Source: Neostapfia colusana
Lineage: Eukaryota; Streptophyta; Magnoliopsida; Poales; Poaceae
Assembly: GCA_030760725.1 (NCBI GenBank)
Contig: JASWHV010000012.1
Coordinates: forward strand, 84,456,968 to 84,520,967
Direction of reading: 5' to 3'
DNA length: 64,000 nt
Shown here: piece by piece, positions 21,718 through 33,014 of the stretch
How positions within the stretch are numbered: the stretch's first letter is position 1
How the letters are laid out: the number at the start of each line of letters is the position of its first letter
Notes under the pieces: generated by a model
Database searches by the model: none
The model's input: the letters and a program-made list of their open reading frames with translations, nothing else
What the model was told of the DNA's origin: nothing
Position numbers and translations under genes: made by a program

Positions 21718-23470
21718 ATGGCCTCCAACCCGCCACCAGAGAAGAAACGCGCTCGATCTCCTCCTGTGGCGGCATCTGTGCCAAGTCGGGGATCTGGGGT
21801 GCCTGCACCTCCTGCTTCTGGAGATGGCACTCCTTCCGGTGGCGACACAAAGAGGCCCCGGGCCTATGCGTTGAGGGGAGCTTCTGGGGCGTCCCCTGCT
21901 CCGCTAGTCCAGGCGACTGCGGAGCGGCCGTCAGTGACGACGGCGGGCTCTGGGAGTCCTACCCCGGCTCGGAAGTCGGGGATCAGAGCCCACTGGAGTG
22001 TTCGCGCTTCCCGGCCATCCCCGGCTGGCAGGGAGACTGCACCGTTGCGCTCGGAAACCGGGACAGCTGCCGCAGCCCCCAAGCCAACGTGAGTTTCTCC
22101 TGTTTCGGTGTGCCCGGATTCAGCGGCAGCGTCATCTCTTCTTGCCGAGACGACCGCCGTGGCCCCCAGGCCAGCGCAGGTCAACCCTGCACCAGGTGAC
22201 CCGGCTTCTATTTCGGCGTCGACTTCCCCCGCTCGTCCCCCTCCACCGGTCAAGAAGCCAGAAGCTAGAGAGAGTCTGGCGGGTTCGGCTGCCGGAGTCC
22301 TGGCGCCAGCCTCTCCTGACCGGCGTCTAGTCCCGGTCGCTGGTGCATAGACTTCTCTTGAGGATGATGTGATGGAGGAGGTCGGGGGTGCTGCCCCGGA
22401 CTCTGCTGCCCCACTGCCCCTGGCGGATGCCTTCGCGCTCGCCCAAGCGAGCGCCCGGCAGGTCTCGGCCGCACTTGGTCGCGAGCGGGAGGAGCATACG
22501 GTTGAAAGGAATTGCCTCCTCACCTGGGGGAACCTTTTGCGGGAGCGGACAGCGAAGGTCAAGGGCGAACTCGACTCCAGGCAGGAGATGCTGGACTTTA
22601 GGGAAGTGCTCCTCAACCGGCTGAAGCGGTCTGTTGACCGCCTGGACGCCGAAACGTGGCGGATCAACAGGGAGGCCCTTGAGGCACACGCTCGGGCCGA
22701 GGAGAGCCTCTGTGCCGCGGAGGAGATACGGCAGCTGTTGGGAGCGCCATAAACTCGCCGTTGAGGACCGGGAGCGTTCCACGGCAGCCGAGACGGAGAG
22801 GGTCGCTGCGCAGCTGGCGGCGGGCGAGGATGACCTGCGAGCTCGGGCCAGGGAGCTAGAGGCTCAGAAGGCAGACCTCGTCATGAGGGAGGAACAGGTC
22901 TCCTGCGATCGCCAGGCGATCCTGGATTGAGAGTTGGCTGCCGACTTCAGGGCTTCTGAGTTGGAGCGGCTCGCCAAGACTCTCCGCCTTCGGGAAGGTT
23001 CCCTGGCGGCCAAGGAGAAAGAATTCTCCGAGAGGAACCAGGAGGCCCTGCAGGCAGCCCGCCGCGAGGTGGAGGAGCTCTCGGCCTTGCGGTCCTCCGA
23101 GGCGCATGCGGTCTCAAGCTTCGTCAATCGGGTGGGGTCCGCCCTGATCCCTCTTGGCTTCAGTCCGATGAGGGCAGCGGCTCCTGCGTTGAAGGTGGCG
23201 GAGGTGATCCCCGCGCTGGAGTCGATCGGCGCCAAGCTGGACAGGCTAGACTCGGTGGTCGCCAACGAGCTTGAGGCCGAGGGACGTGGTCTGGCCCTAG
23301 AGGTCGCCACACATGTGCTGGCATGCTTCAGGAGCCGGGACCCTTCTTTCTCCCTGGAGCCAGCGAGAGAGGGCCCTGCCACGGAGCGGGAGGAGACTGC
23401 CAGGGCTGAAGTCGGGGACGTGGCCGCCCTTGTAGCCGCTAGGTTCCGGCGTGAACCGGGAGGACCCTAG
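21718..23470 (+). pseudogene. G antisense ORF: Pro/Ala-rich N-terminus and long coiled coil (broken)
   Basis: The ORF runs opposite to gag. It starts at Met 21718 (MASNPPPEKKRARSPP, with a basic KKRAR cluster that could be a nuclear signal). The first ~200 codons are rich in Pro, Ala and Ser. From about 22370 the protein is strongly helical and charged (RERTAKVKGELDSRQEML, REALEAHARAEESL, SELERLAKTLRLREG), typical of a coiled coil, and it ends with a conserved stretch containing SSFVNRVGSALIPLGF. The frame is broken by stops near 22090, 22348 and 22930 and by a one-base insertion near 22739. The G2 copy is open at most of these points. I recall C-terminal parts of grass proteins annotated as putative gypsy-type transposon proteins as similar; function unknown. 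Confidence 0.7.
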
Positions 23471-25042
23471 GACTTGCTTCTCCCTTTTTATCGAGTCTGT
23501 AGTCCAGCTCATGGAGCCTTGAATAAATAGACTCCCTTGAATGTTTGTGCCTGCGATGCCTTTTATCTCCTTCTTGGTTTTGCCTGACCGAGTCCTTAGC
23601 TCCGCAAGGTACTCAGAGGCCTTCGCCAATCTCGGAGCTCTGCACAGACACCTTCCCCGGGTCCTAACTGTATTAAGGGCCCCCGGGGGTCTCCGGATCC
23701 CGCCCCATGGGGGACGGTCCGGATCTGCCGGCCATGTGGCGGGTCCGGGGCCCCTCCCGAGGAGGCGGGATCTCCGGCCCCGCTGGACGCGTGGGGCCTT
23801 CGGACCCCCCCTAGAGGGGGAGGTCCGGTTTCCGCCTGCCACGTGGCGAGCCCGGAGCCCCCCTCTGGAGGGGCGGGAGCTCCGGGCCCGTGGGACACGT
23901 GGGGCGTTCGGGCCTCGCCCCTGCTGAGGGGGCGGGACTCGGTCCTTCTAGTCCTATGTCGGAGTAGTTGGTAGCTCCTCCCCCCTCTCCCCCGCTTCGT
24001 GCGGTCCCCGTTGCTGTAACCTGGAGGTCCTGCACACAGGTAGAGGAAACGTAATTCTCCTCGGGGGGTCCTCCCCTCCCGTCTCCTAGTCTTATTCGGC
24101 TTACGATCCTGATCCGTTATACGGGGCTTGGACAATTCTGTGCGCGAGGCGCCGGGGCTCCGGCTCCCTCCAAGGTCCGGGTACGATCGTCCGATCCCTA
24201 GTACCGGACCGTGCGCCGAGGAAGCAGAGTGCACAGGCTTTGGGTTCATGACCAGGCAAAGCGGTTGTACTCCCCTGGACCTCCGGAGGGCAGGATGAGC
24301 ATGCTTTGGGCACTGAGCCGGCTAAGCGGGATACGCACCCTGGACCCCCCATGCACGGCGCAGGCCTTTCCTGGAGGTGACCAACTGGCACCGCAACACC
24401 TGACTGGGGGAGGCCCGAGAGACCCACTTGGCCATCGGCAGGTGCCTCAAGCGCAGCCGCCTTCGGTAGGATAGCAAATGCTGACTATGGGTGAGCGCGG
24501 GAGAGAGGGAGCTAGATGTACGATGAACATACATAGAGAGTGCGATCATAAAAATTAATGTGTAATTTAAATGAGCACATGAGAGAGAGCGAGGTAGAAC
24601 AGGTTTCTGTGTTAATGCCCATAGGTGGAAGTCAGGCTGTACATGGAGGCAATGACCCGCCTCGTCAAGAAGGGAAGCAAGACTCTACGCGCTTAGGGTC
24701 GGAACCAGGCTAAGCTGAAAGTAGTCCTGTACCGTCCCTTGAGACTTAGCTACCCCAAGCGCTGTTCCTAGACTCTATGGGATTTATTACAGAAGGGAAC
24801 GACCCTGTTCTACTAATGCTCGGGGGGTAGGACTTACAGTGTTGTTCCACGCCAAGGGGTTTTGGGAACGGATCCCACAATCGGTGGAAAGGCATGTGTA
24901 CCTGGGACGACAACTTTCGTGAATCGGAAGGGACCTTCCCTGCTGGGAGAGAGTTTATAGGTCCTTCTCGGGAAAGTTTGTGCCGCGGCACCAGGTTGCG
25001 TTTCTGCAGGTCCCTGACGCGTTTGGTTCTTTGGCGGTAGTG
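23471..25042. other. G internal non-coding region including a short G-box array
   Basis: After the antisense ORF comes a GC-rich array with CATGTG at 23733, CGCGTG at 23788, CACGTG at 23840 and CACGTG at 23896, resembling the LTR array. From about 24000 to 25040 I see no gene. The part to about 24290 is repeated in G2 (63690-64000). This is where pol would lie in an autonomous element, so it is a replacement or a remnant too decayed to read. Confidence 0.5.
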
Positions 25043-26023
25043 CTAGAGCAGCAGCCGAGACCGTGCGTTGTGGGGTGTCACCTGCAGCCGAGCCTCGTCG
25101 ACGAGGTTGTCATCTTCACGTTGGATCAGGTCCCGCGGGGCTTCTCCTGGGGCAAGTACGGCGGTGGAGTAGATCTGGAGGAACTCCGCCGGGTTGACGC
25201 TGCCATCGTACTTCTCAGGCAGGTGCGGCCGGAACTTGCGCGGCCACCTTGCGAAGCGAAGGTGGGGTGCCAGGGCCGCACATCCTGCCCCTGTTGCCGC
25301 AGGTGTTGGTGCCGCGAACGCTTGGTTCGCCATCGACACGGTGTATCCCGGTATGGGCAAGGCAGCTCCATAGACTGGGGGCGCCGTTTGCAGAGCATAT
25401 GGCTGTGGCATATGCTGCGCGGCGTATGCCTGTGGCAGAGTTCGCGTGGCGAAAGTCTGCTCTTCAGGTTCGGTCGAGGCCGACGTCACGCTGTCGCCAG
25501 TCTCCTGGTTGCGGCGCCTTTCTCGATGTCGCTCGAGGTACACCCGGGCATCCTGGCCCAAGTGACACCGCTCCAGCTCTGTCCTCAGGTCCGTCGACTG
25601 GAGCCTGGTGGAGCTGGAATCTGCCGTCTGTTCGTCAACCGTTGGCGTGCGCGTCAGCGACACAGCCGGTTAGCCGGAGCGTCGTCCCCGCCGAAGTCGA
25701 GGGTTTGCGGCGGCGACGACGAGACGGTCTACCTCGCGAATCCACTGCTGGGTCGCTGCCTGAGGCGCGTCCCCAGCAGGTGGATTGTGCAGTAGTGCTT
25801 TTGCTGCAGCTAGCGCACCCCCGTGGTGTACGCTCAGCGCTGCAGAAGATCTGACGCTGGTTGGAGCCTGCATTGCCGGAGTCGGCGTTGCCGGAGTCGG
25901 CTGCTGGCTACCAGCTTGCACCAACACACTCCGTCCTGAGTGCGTCGACATGTACTCCCCACTGGTCACGGTTCGCCGTGAACGCGGAGGAGGAGAGTTT
26001 GCCGCTGAAGGAAGCTTGGTCAT
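25043..26023 (-). pseudogene. gag: G gag remnant (Tat-lineage type)
   Basis: One minus frame from Met 26023 to a stop at 25043, interrupted only by TAA near 25671. The C-terminal half contains the block FRPHLPEKYDGSVNPAEFLQ followed by IYSTAVLA, which I recognise as the start of the gag core of Tat-lineage gypsy elements. The frame then ends shortly afterwards, so the rest of the core and the zinc knuckle are missing. The N-terminal half is low-complexity Ala/Pro/Thr. It lies just inside the PBS, in the correct place and orientation for gag. Packaging ability of such a short Gag is doubtful. Confidence 0.7.
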
Positions 26024-26057
26024 CTATGTTGGCGGAAACTCGTCGCGCAAGGGAAAA

Positions 26058-26079
26058 GCCCCCTACCTGGCGCGCCAAA
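26058..26079 (-). other. G primer-binding site
   Basis: Minus strand reads TTTGGCGCGCCAGGTAGGGG right after the LTR end. The TGGCGCGCCAGG start is typical of PBSs complementary to a tRNA 3' CCA end; I cannot name the tRNA with certainty. Different from the Met-type PBS of A and E. Confidence 0.7.
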
Positions 26080-27186
26080 TGTCGAAGTGCGTGGTCGACA
26101 CTTCCCCCGGACCTGCACTGGGCAGCCCGCGGAGGTTCTTTTTCGGAGGGGATAGTCACTTGCGGAGAGCTTAAGCGTATGGACGAATTAAGGAGAAGCT
26201 TGACACGGCGAGTTTTACGTGGTTCAGGCCGCCGGAGCGTAAAACCCTACGTCCACGGCGAGCTCAGGAGCTCGCTGTATTGCTTGCTGCTCAGAACCGG
26301 AGTCCTGAGCTTGGGGATGAGTGAAGTCTAGCGTATGGGTTGCAGGAGTGCGAACCCAGGGTGCGAATGGCTAGAGTGCGAACCCTTGCTAACGTCACCT
26401 GAGCCTTTTATAGTCCAAGGCTCGGGTGGCTTACAAGGGGGGCCCGGGACCCGACATGTGGTCCCAGGGAGATTGCCTGCAGACTACCGTATCCGCAGTT
26501 ATGTCGGTAGTTGTCTCTGGCGAAGGCTTCTGAGTCTTCGTCTTGCCGCCCTGCCCATGCCGCATGCTAGTCGTAGCGGTTGATGACGGCGGCAGCGGCA
26601 TGGGATGTCTTGTCGCTGTGTTTATTGGCTGGCAGGCTCTGACACCGCGCGCCAGTCTGTGATGCGACTGGGCGCAACGGCACCTGACAGAGGCGTGCTC
26701 CGCGTCTCCGCGTCTTGGGAAGGCGCGGGCCTTGAATACCTTGTACGGGTAAGGTATGGGGCGTCTTTACGCCCGTTGCCTACCGCTCGGGGGCAGGCAG
26801 CGCTGTTCTGCTGGACATGTGGCGGGTCCGGAGCCCTCCTCAGAGGAGAGGGGGATCCGGCCCCGCAGGACACGTGGAGCCTTCGGACCTCTCCCCGCGG
26901 AGGGGGAGGTCCGGCTTCTGTCGGCCACGTGGCAAGCCCGGAGCTCTCCTCTGAGAAGAGGGAGGTCCGGCCCCGCTGGACACGTGGCGCCTTCGGACCT
27001 CTCTCCCGCGGAGGGGGAGGTCCGGCTTCTGCAAGCCACGTGGCGAGCCCGGAGCTCTCCTCTGAGGAGAGGAAGGTCCGGCCCCGCCGGACGCGTGGCG
27101 CCTTCGGAGCTCTCCCTGCGGAGAAGGGCGAGATCCTTAGGCATTTTCCCCTGTGCGCGGGGTACCCCATATCGCGGGTACCGACA
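26080..27186 (-). repeat. G 5' LTR
   Basis: Starts TGTCGAAGTG and ends GGTACCGACA. TATAAAA (minus) at 26406-26412. G-box-type cores at 26816 (CATGTG), 26871, 26926, 26981, 27037 (CACGTG) and 27092 (CGCGTG), 55-56 bp apart. Confidence 0.85.
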
Positions 27187-27225
27187 GAAAAGAAGTTCGT
27201 GGTTTCGGCCAGAGGTTCCGGGTTC

Positions 27226-27233
27226 TATTTATA
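27226..27233 (-). promoter_or_regulatory. TATA box of B LTR
   Basis: TATAAATA on the minus strand. G ends 40 bp downstream in the transcriptional direction, close to where transcription would start. Confidence 0.6.
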
Positions 27234-27446
27234 ATCGGGAGAAGAAGAGTCCTAATCTGATTGTATTCCGAATAAGAGTCCTATTCAGATTGTCGTTGAA
27301 TCTTAACAACTTATCTTTAGTCGATTTGGTGCGGTAACATTGGGAATTCAGGTTGGTTTCTCCCCCGTACCGGTATTTCTACGCGTACAGAATCCAAAAA
27401 CCGCTCCAGAACTCGTTACCTCCGTGGTGATGGGCTCCGGAAGCTC

Positions 27447-28115
27447 TACGTGTCCATCGGGACCTGGTATCTCCTTCTCCGCCGAGACGAGCTCCGGTTG
27501 TGCCGCGTGTCAAGCGAGCGAGACCTCCCTTCTCCTTCGGAGATGAGCTCCGCGTGCGCCATGTATCTGGCGGTCGGGACCTCCTCTCTATTCGGAGGTG
27601 GCTCCGCGCACACCACGTGTCAGTGCCGGACCTTTCCTCTCTCCGGAGGTAGCTCCGGGTGTGCCACGTATCCATTCCGGACCTCCCTTTCCTCGGAGGT
27701 GAGCTCCGTGAATGCCACGCGTCAAGTAGCGCCGTACTTTTCCTTTTTCCTCAGAGATGAGCTCCGAGGTCGACACGTGTCCAACAGTGTCAGACCTCCC
27801 GGAGATAAGCTCCGGTGATGACACGTGTCCAATAGAACCGGACCTCTCGGAGGTGAGCTCCGAGATCGACACGTATCCCGCGCGGGGTTCTCTGATTTCC
27901 GTGGTGACTAGCTCCGAAGGTGACATGTGTCCTGCGGAACTGCCTGTGCTTCTTCCGCAGTGGCTAGCTCCGGGGGCAACACGTGTCCCACAGGGTCGGA
28001 CCTCTCCCCCTTTGCGGAGATGAGCCCCGAGCCTGCCACGTAGCCAGTTTAGCGGCGGACCTCTCCCCACTTTGCAGGGATGAGCTCCGAACACGCCACG
28101 TGGCCAGCGGGCCGC
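27447..28115. repeat. Degenerate G-box tandem array in B LTR
   Basis: Cores at 27447, 27504, 27560, 27614 (CACGTG), 27665, 27716, 27774 (CACGTG), 27822 (CACGTG) and 27870, at 48-58 bp steps, then more to about 28105. An older, diverged version of the array in C. Confidence 0.75.
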
Positions 28116-28266
28116 GGAAGTTGTCTTCGACGCTCTCTGGGAACTGGATTCGGCTCTTATTGGCTATCTTTTTGATATTTTTCTCTGTTCCCACTTCTTT
28201 CAAAATGTTTTCTCTGCATGAAACATGAATATATGCAGAAACCAAAAATGAGGGTGTCACAGTATG

Positions 28267-28416
28267 GTTTCTTGGTTGTGTTATGAGGAGGTCGTGGAGG
28301 TTGCTATAGTTCAGTTTTGCTGCTCAGCCGAGGTTTGCACACGAGTTAGGGGTGGGTCGAGCGATCGACGGGGTGGTGGTAGCCTCTATCGAGTTCTTGC
28401 ATGAGGAAGGAGAAAA
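28267..28416 (-). repeat. Element A 5' LTR, segment 2
   Basis: Short piece of A LTR between the TSD of B (gtatg at 28262-28266) and the insertion point of E (gaaaa at 28412-28416). Confidence 0.8.
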
Positions 28417-28481
28417 TGTGAGGGCTCGCCGTCCCGATCACTCACGGGGACGGGGCACCTCGCCCGGGAATCACATTGGGT

Positions 28482-29358
28482 GGTGTCGTGCGATGCGGCA
28501 CACAACAGCACACATAATAAAGCATCATATTACATAAATCAACCGGAAGTTTACAAAGTGTAAATTTTACAAATACATCTCAAAATATTCCACAGCGGAA
28601 GACTATTACAACTCACGTCTCATACCTATGCTAAGCAACAGAGAAGGTGTCCAGCCCACGGACCCTTCTCGCTAGCAACACTATCACAATAGCAGCGGCA
28701 GGGGTTGCAATGAGTTCACCACTCGGAGGGCTCCGAGTCTCATCAGACACCCATACTTAGCAGCGTACAGTTATTACCTGCAAAACAACTTATGCAGTAT
28801 CTGTGAGCACGAAGCTCAGAAAGACTGACCCGTCACCCTAGTCATGAAACTCTACATGATGAAAATAGAGGGCTGATTATCGCAGTTTGCACAAACGCTG
28901 AACTTGAGCTACAGGAGAGTCCTTACTTCAACTTTTAAGCAACTTTTATAGCCCTCGCGCAATTTACATCGAGACTCCACAATCAAACAAGAAACGCTTT
29001 ATCTCGATGTCACTTGCCCGAGGTGAAAGTAACTTTAGTGAGCTACCCTAGACTCATACAGACCTTGCGCCATCAACGTCAAGACTCCACCATCAAACAA
29101 GAAACGCTTTGCCTCGACGCTACTAGCCCAAGGTGGAAATTAAATTTAGTGAAGTGTTGCTCGTTCCTCATCTCCATTATGAGGATTACCCATGAAGCAT
29201 ATTAAACGTTTCCCAGTTTATTACTATGTCACGATTCAGTGTACAAGTATGCTCACTACCACGAGCGATGGTGATTGCAATCAAAAACACCCGTCTGATA
29301 TGACACGTACGCCCGTACTCGACGTTGCACACAGCAACCGTCACTGACGCCGTACGTG
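28482..29358 (-). other. Structured-RNA candidate region, E 3' LTR copy
   Basis: Hairpin at 28482-28502 (damaged in this copy). Module copy 1: outer CCTCG/CGAGG (28953-28957, 29019-29023), inner ACATCGAGA/TCTCGATGT (28966-28974, 29002-29010). Copy 2: outer ACCTTG/CAAGGT (29062-29067, 29129-29134), inner CGTCAAG/CTCGACG (29077-29083, 29113-29119; one plus-strand A.C that is U.G on the minus strand). Palindrome 29272-29283. Stem CACGTACG/CGTACGTG at 29304-29311 and 29351-29358. Confidence 0.65.
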
Positions 29359-31750
29359 GCAACCTTTCACACGACACCCAAATGTCGAACCGGTCCCACC
29401 GACTGGGATTAAGTCTCCCTATGGCAATCCCTCGTAGAGCCGACTTCTCTATCCTTTCAGCATCGGCATTAGACGGTGAGGTATGCCTCGACACCCAGGT
29501 TAACATGTTACATCGGTTTCTTGGGTCCTATATAGCCAGTATGCATCCGGTACACATCTCAAACTTGTCCAGCGGGGCCGCACATGAGAACGGGCCTTAA
29601 TCGACTCAGACATAGACTAGGCTCACAGGACCACGTCCTTGACCTTCCATCCACTGCCCGGTCTCCATTCCCAACTATGAGGATCAATTCCCAACTCTTC
29701 CGATTGATCCCCCTAAATCCCTGTTCACGAGTAGGAATCTGCCTACTCGAGTTATGCCTCTTTTAATCCACTTTTGTTGAGGTCAGCAGTTATAATTAAT
29801 TGATAACATATCCTACATTAAACTCCAGGGTTTTCTGGGTCATGCATTTGGAGTTTCATACCATCTAGACGTAATGCAATAAATAAAATGCTAGATATAT
29901 GAAGTGAATACAAATAAAGACTTGTAAATTTGATGCAAACCGGGGCATGCCTTTGTTTTGCAGGGCTAATATATATATAATCCAGTTAGTGAAGATCACT
30001 TGGCTTTATCTCTTCCCTCCTTCCTTTGATCTCCACTCCAATGACTTGAAGTCCTTCACGTAGATGCTACACGTAATGCATATGAATAATTGTTTAATTG
30101 TAAAGACTTTGATACAAGTTCTAATAACAAGTTTTCAAAAACTGGAACTCTGTTTAAGAATTTAAAATGACACTGGTGCTAGTGGTTTAGGTTTGGATCT
30201 AAACACATGATTAGTGCTAAGTGGTTTCCCCCTCTTCTATATTAATCACCTTAAGAGGTTAAACAGCACTGGGGTGATCCAGAGCTCCAATGGATCTGAG
30301 AATTTTCATGTGAGTTCCATGTCACCAGAAATTCCTCTGGACCAAAAATTAGCACTTTTCATTGAGTGGTTTGTTCAGAATAATTTTCTAAGTAATTAAG
30401 CAAAGAAGAATTAATTCTGAGCTCACACCCATGTTCATGCCATACTTAGTGAAGTACAATTTCAATTATAGTTCATAGAGTTTTCATGAATTTTTCTAGC
30501 ATTTTTGGAGCTAAGATCTGTCCAGAACTGAATTTCCAAGTTTTGGAAATTCTCTGAAAATGTTTCTGTATTCAATTGAACACAGCACCTTCAAATCTAA
30601 ATTGCCCTGATCAAATCAACTCCAATTGAGCTGAAACTTTTACAGGGGTTCACTAATACAATAAAGACTATTCTTGAAAAATTTGAGTATTTTTGAATTA
30701 ACCAAACTCCCTCTAAAATTCTTTTTTCTGAAAAGTTTTAAAGAATTTTCCAGAATTAAATAATGGGTTTAATATAAATTGGGTTGTAGCTTTGGACATA
30801 GCTATTCAATATGAATCCAACCCAATTTGAATCACTAAATTTGGGGGTTCCTAGCAAGAGTTATAAGGTTCTAAAGTTTGGGGGAAAAATTCTGAAATTG
30901 AACTCTGTTTATTTTCGAATTTTCAGAGACATAAGGAATTAACACCATATTTTGCCAAGAAAATGAGGTCCAATGCTTCTGAAAATTTTACTGGAGTTCA
31001 GGCATTTTTGTGGGGAATCTCTTGCCTAAATTTGGGAATTTTCCAATACACAGAGCTCCTGGAAAAATTCCTACAAAATTTTCCTTATATGAATTAATGA
31101 GCAAAAACCAGGGATTTTCATAAATATTGGACTGTACCCCTGGATAGTACTCTCTTAAAGGAATCCAACAAAATTTACCTCACCATTTTTGGAGATTCCT
31201 ACACCAAGTTATGAATTTTACAAGTTTGAACAACTCTCTGTTTGATTTTAAACAGAACAGTCACACGTGGGGCCCATGGGTCAGGTGCTTCTTCAACCTC
31301 CTGCCAGAGCCCGCGGGTGCACACCTGCAGAAAACGTGGCATGGCACGTTCTCGCTCATTTCTCCTCCAAATGAGCTCCGATTTCACCCTACATGCTCCT
31401 TGGAACATGGCGCAGCTGCCGGGCAAGGTTTCCCCGCATGAAAACGACTGTAGGTGGGTCGGCACCGGCGGGGCGGCTCGGAAGCTCGGCATGGACACGT
31501 TCCAGCGTGTCCAAGGCTTCTCCTGGCGAGCTACGATGCCCTACAGCTTCCCTATGGTTCTAGGAACATGGAACGGAGATCAAACCGTGCAGAAAATGGC
31601 TGCAACCTAGTCGTCACCGTGGACCGTGGCAGTTTTGGCAGCCGCCGGCGATTTCTCGTCGCTCGGGGCATAGGAGGGTCGGTTTGCTTCGTGCTTCGGC
31701 GTGGGAGGGCGCTGGGGCATCTAGTTGCTGTGGTTTGAATTGTAGGAGGT

Positions 31751-32254
31751 ATGATCCATCGGTTTAGGAGAATTTCAAGAATTAAACACGGTCTGTTCTA
31801 TACGTGCGCCGGTGCCAAAAATCAAATTCCGGCAAGCCGGCATCGGGGGAGAGCAGGGGGACGATGGGATGAGGATCAGTACCTTCTGGCGCACCTCTGT
31901 GGCCTCTTGAGCTTGCCGGAGAGGCGCTGTGGCAGCCAGTCGATGTGTAGCAGCGGAAGTGTGTCGTTTCTCGGTTCTGCCGGGAGAAAACTGGCTCGGT
32001 CACAGCAGAGGAAGGCCGGGGATGAGCTGGGGATCGGTGTAACACGTCGAGGAGAGATGGGAGCAGCTTCTTGGTGCCTCAGCCGGGCGTCCAACTTGTG
32101 GGAAGTGCACAGCGTGATCAGACGAGGGTGGAAGACGTGGTGGCTCTGTTCACTGCGTTTTGTTAGCGAGGATGAAGAAAACTTCGTTTGCTTCAGTCTG
32201 GGAGGGAGGGTAACGTCGAGAGGAAGCTTACACCCTAATGCCAGCGCGTGGTGA
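31751..32254 (+). other. Open frame in LTR island (E 3' LTR), doubtful gene
   Basis: A 167-codon frame is open here and in the other LTR (42620-43123), with few amino-acid differences. It is antisense to the element and recognisable as no family. The two LTRs are young duplicates, so openness in both is weak evidence. Confidence 0.2.
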
Positions 32255-32943
32255 GGAGCAGGAGGTGGCTTGCGGTGCCCCTTGGTGTCACACGGCAGGC
32301 CCTCTCAGTGGAGTGAAAACAGCACAGAAACTTTGTGTGCAAGTCACATTTGACCTATGACATGTGGGCCCCACCAGTCAGTGCCCTCTTATCCCTCAAA
32401 AGATCTCCATAATTTGGCAAGTGACCATTTCAAATGTTTGGAGTTCAATAATGAGCAGCATTTGGATAGTTAGACAAATTTCAACCAAATTCAAATGTAT
32501 ATTTGAACCCCTCGCACATTTAACTCCATTTGGAAAAATGGGTAGCAAATCTTTTCAAAAGTTGATGAAACTTTGCTTACCCACTAATTTGGACCTAAGG
32601 AATCTAAATATGCAACTCGATTCTTGTGTTAGCTGCTGCAAACAAGAGTTTGAACACAACATTTATGAATTCCCATTGTGTCCCCCCTCATTTAAATTTG
32701 GTTTGATCCTTTAGTTCCAAATCTGATTTTTAAACCCTTCCTTTGCACTTGAGTACTTCACTTCTGGGGTCTTAATCTACCTAGGGTCGAAACATGCAAA
32801 TAACCCTAAGTTGGTTTTTGAACAACCTCTCATGTGTTATCATATGCGTAAAAAGTTTGAACAAACCCCCTTTTTCATACCCATGACACCAACATTTGTG
32901 CAAATTCATGTTTCTTTGTATTCACACTTTTGGGATCTTTACA

Positions 32944-32957
32944 ATCCTCCCCCCTTA
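32944..32957 (-). other. Element E polypurine tract
   Basis: Minus strand reads TTAAGGGGGGAGGAT directly before the LTR start TGTAAAG. Confidence 0.9.
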
Positions 32958-33014
32958 AAAGAATCTCATCCCGAGATTACAAAAGAAAGATGAGGCGGAA
33001 GGTAATTACAAAAT

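Larger units (their letters stand above)
20116..27186 (-). mobile_element. G: non-autonomous Ty3/gypsy element without pol, inserted in B
   Basis: LTRs at 20116-21227 and 26080-27186 are near-identical; the minus-strand PBS is at 26058-26079. The internal region holds a truncated gag (minus) and a long antisense ORF (plus) but no protease, RT, RNase H or integrase. Flanks ggaaa (20112-20116) and gaaaa (27187-27191) fit an imperfect TSD if the first T of the left LTR was lost. B sequence resumes on the right with its TATA box at 27226. G resembles the Tat lineage, many members of which carry antisense ORFs; that placement is inferred from the gag core and the ORF. Confidence 0.8.
17984..28261 (-). 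mobile_element. B: solo LTR of a C-related family, interrupted by G
   Basis: Begins TGTGACACCCTCA and ends TGAGGGTGTCACA. TSD gtatg is perfect (17979-17983 and 28262-28266). Removing G (20116-27186) leaves about 3.2 kb, the length expected of one LTR by comparison with the C 5' LTR (2.9 kb), and no PBS, PPT or coding sequence of its own. It is therefore a solo LTR formed by recombination between two LTRs. It shares nearly all blocks with F. Confidence 0.85.
28417..32943 (-). repeat. Element E 3' LTR
   Basis: Aligned end to end with 39275-43811. A/T-rich in the middle, with a GC-rich island at about 31260-32260. Confidence 0.93.

Noticed and set aside
25249..25854. Plus-strand ORF opposite the G gag
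   Set aside because: Shadow of the GC-rich gag frame on the minus strand, which has recognisable gag motifs.
17984..28261. B as a full element with G as its internal region
   Set aside because: The G LTRs, PBS and ends are those of a different family, and B sequence resumes directly after G with its TATA box.
28790..28800. TTTTGCAGG on the minus strand as a splice acceptor within the LTR (similar in A and D)
   Set aside because: Conserved wording is suggestive, but no matching donor or coding exon could be identified, and the region has other conserved structure.
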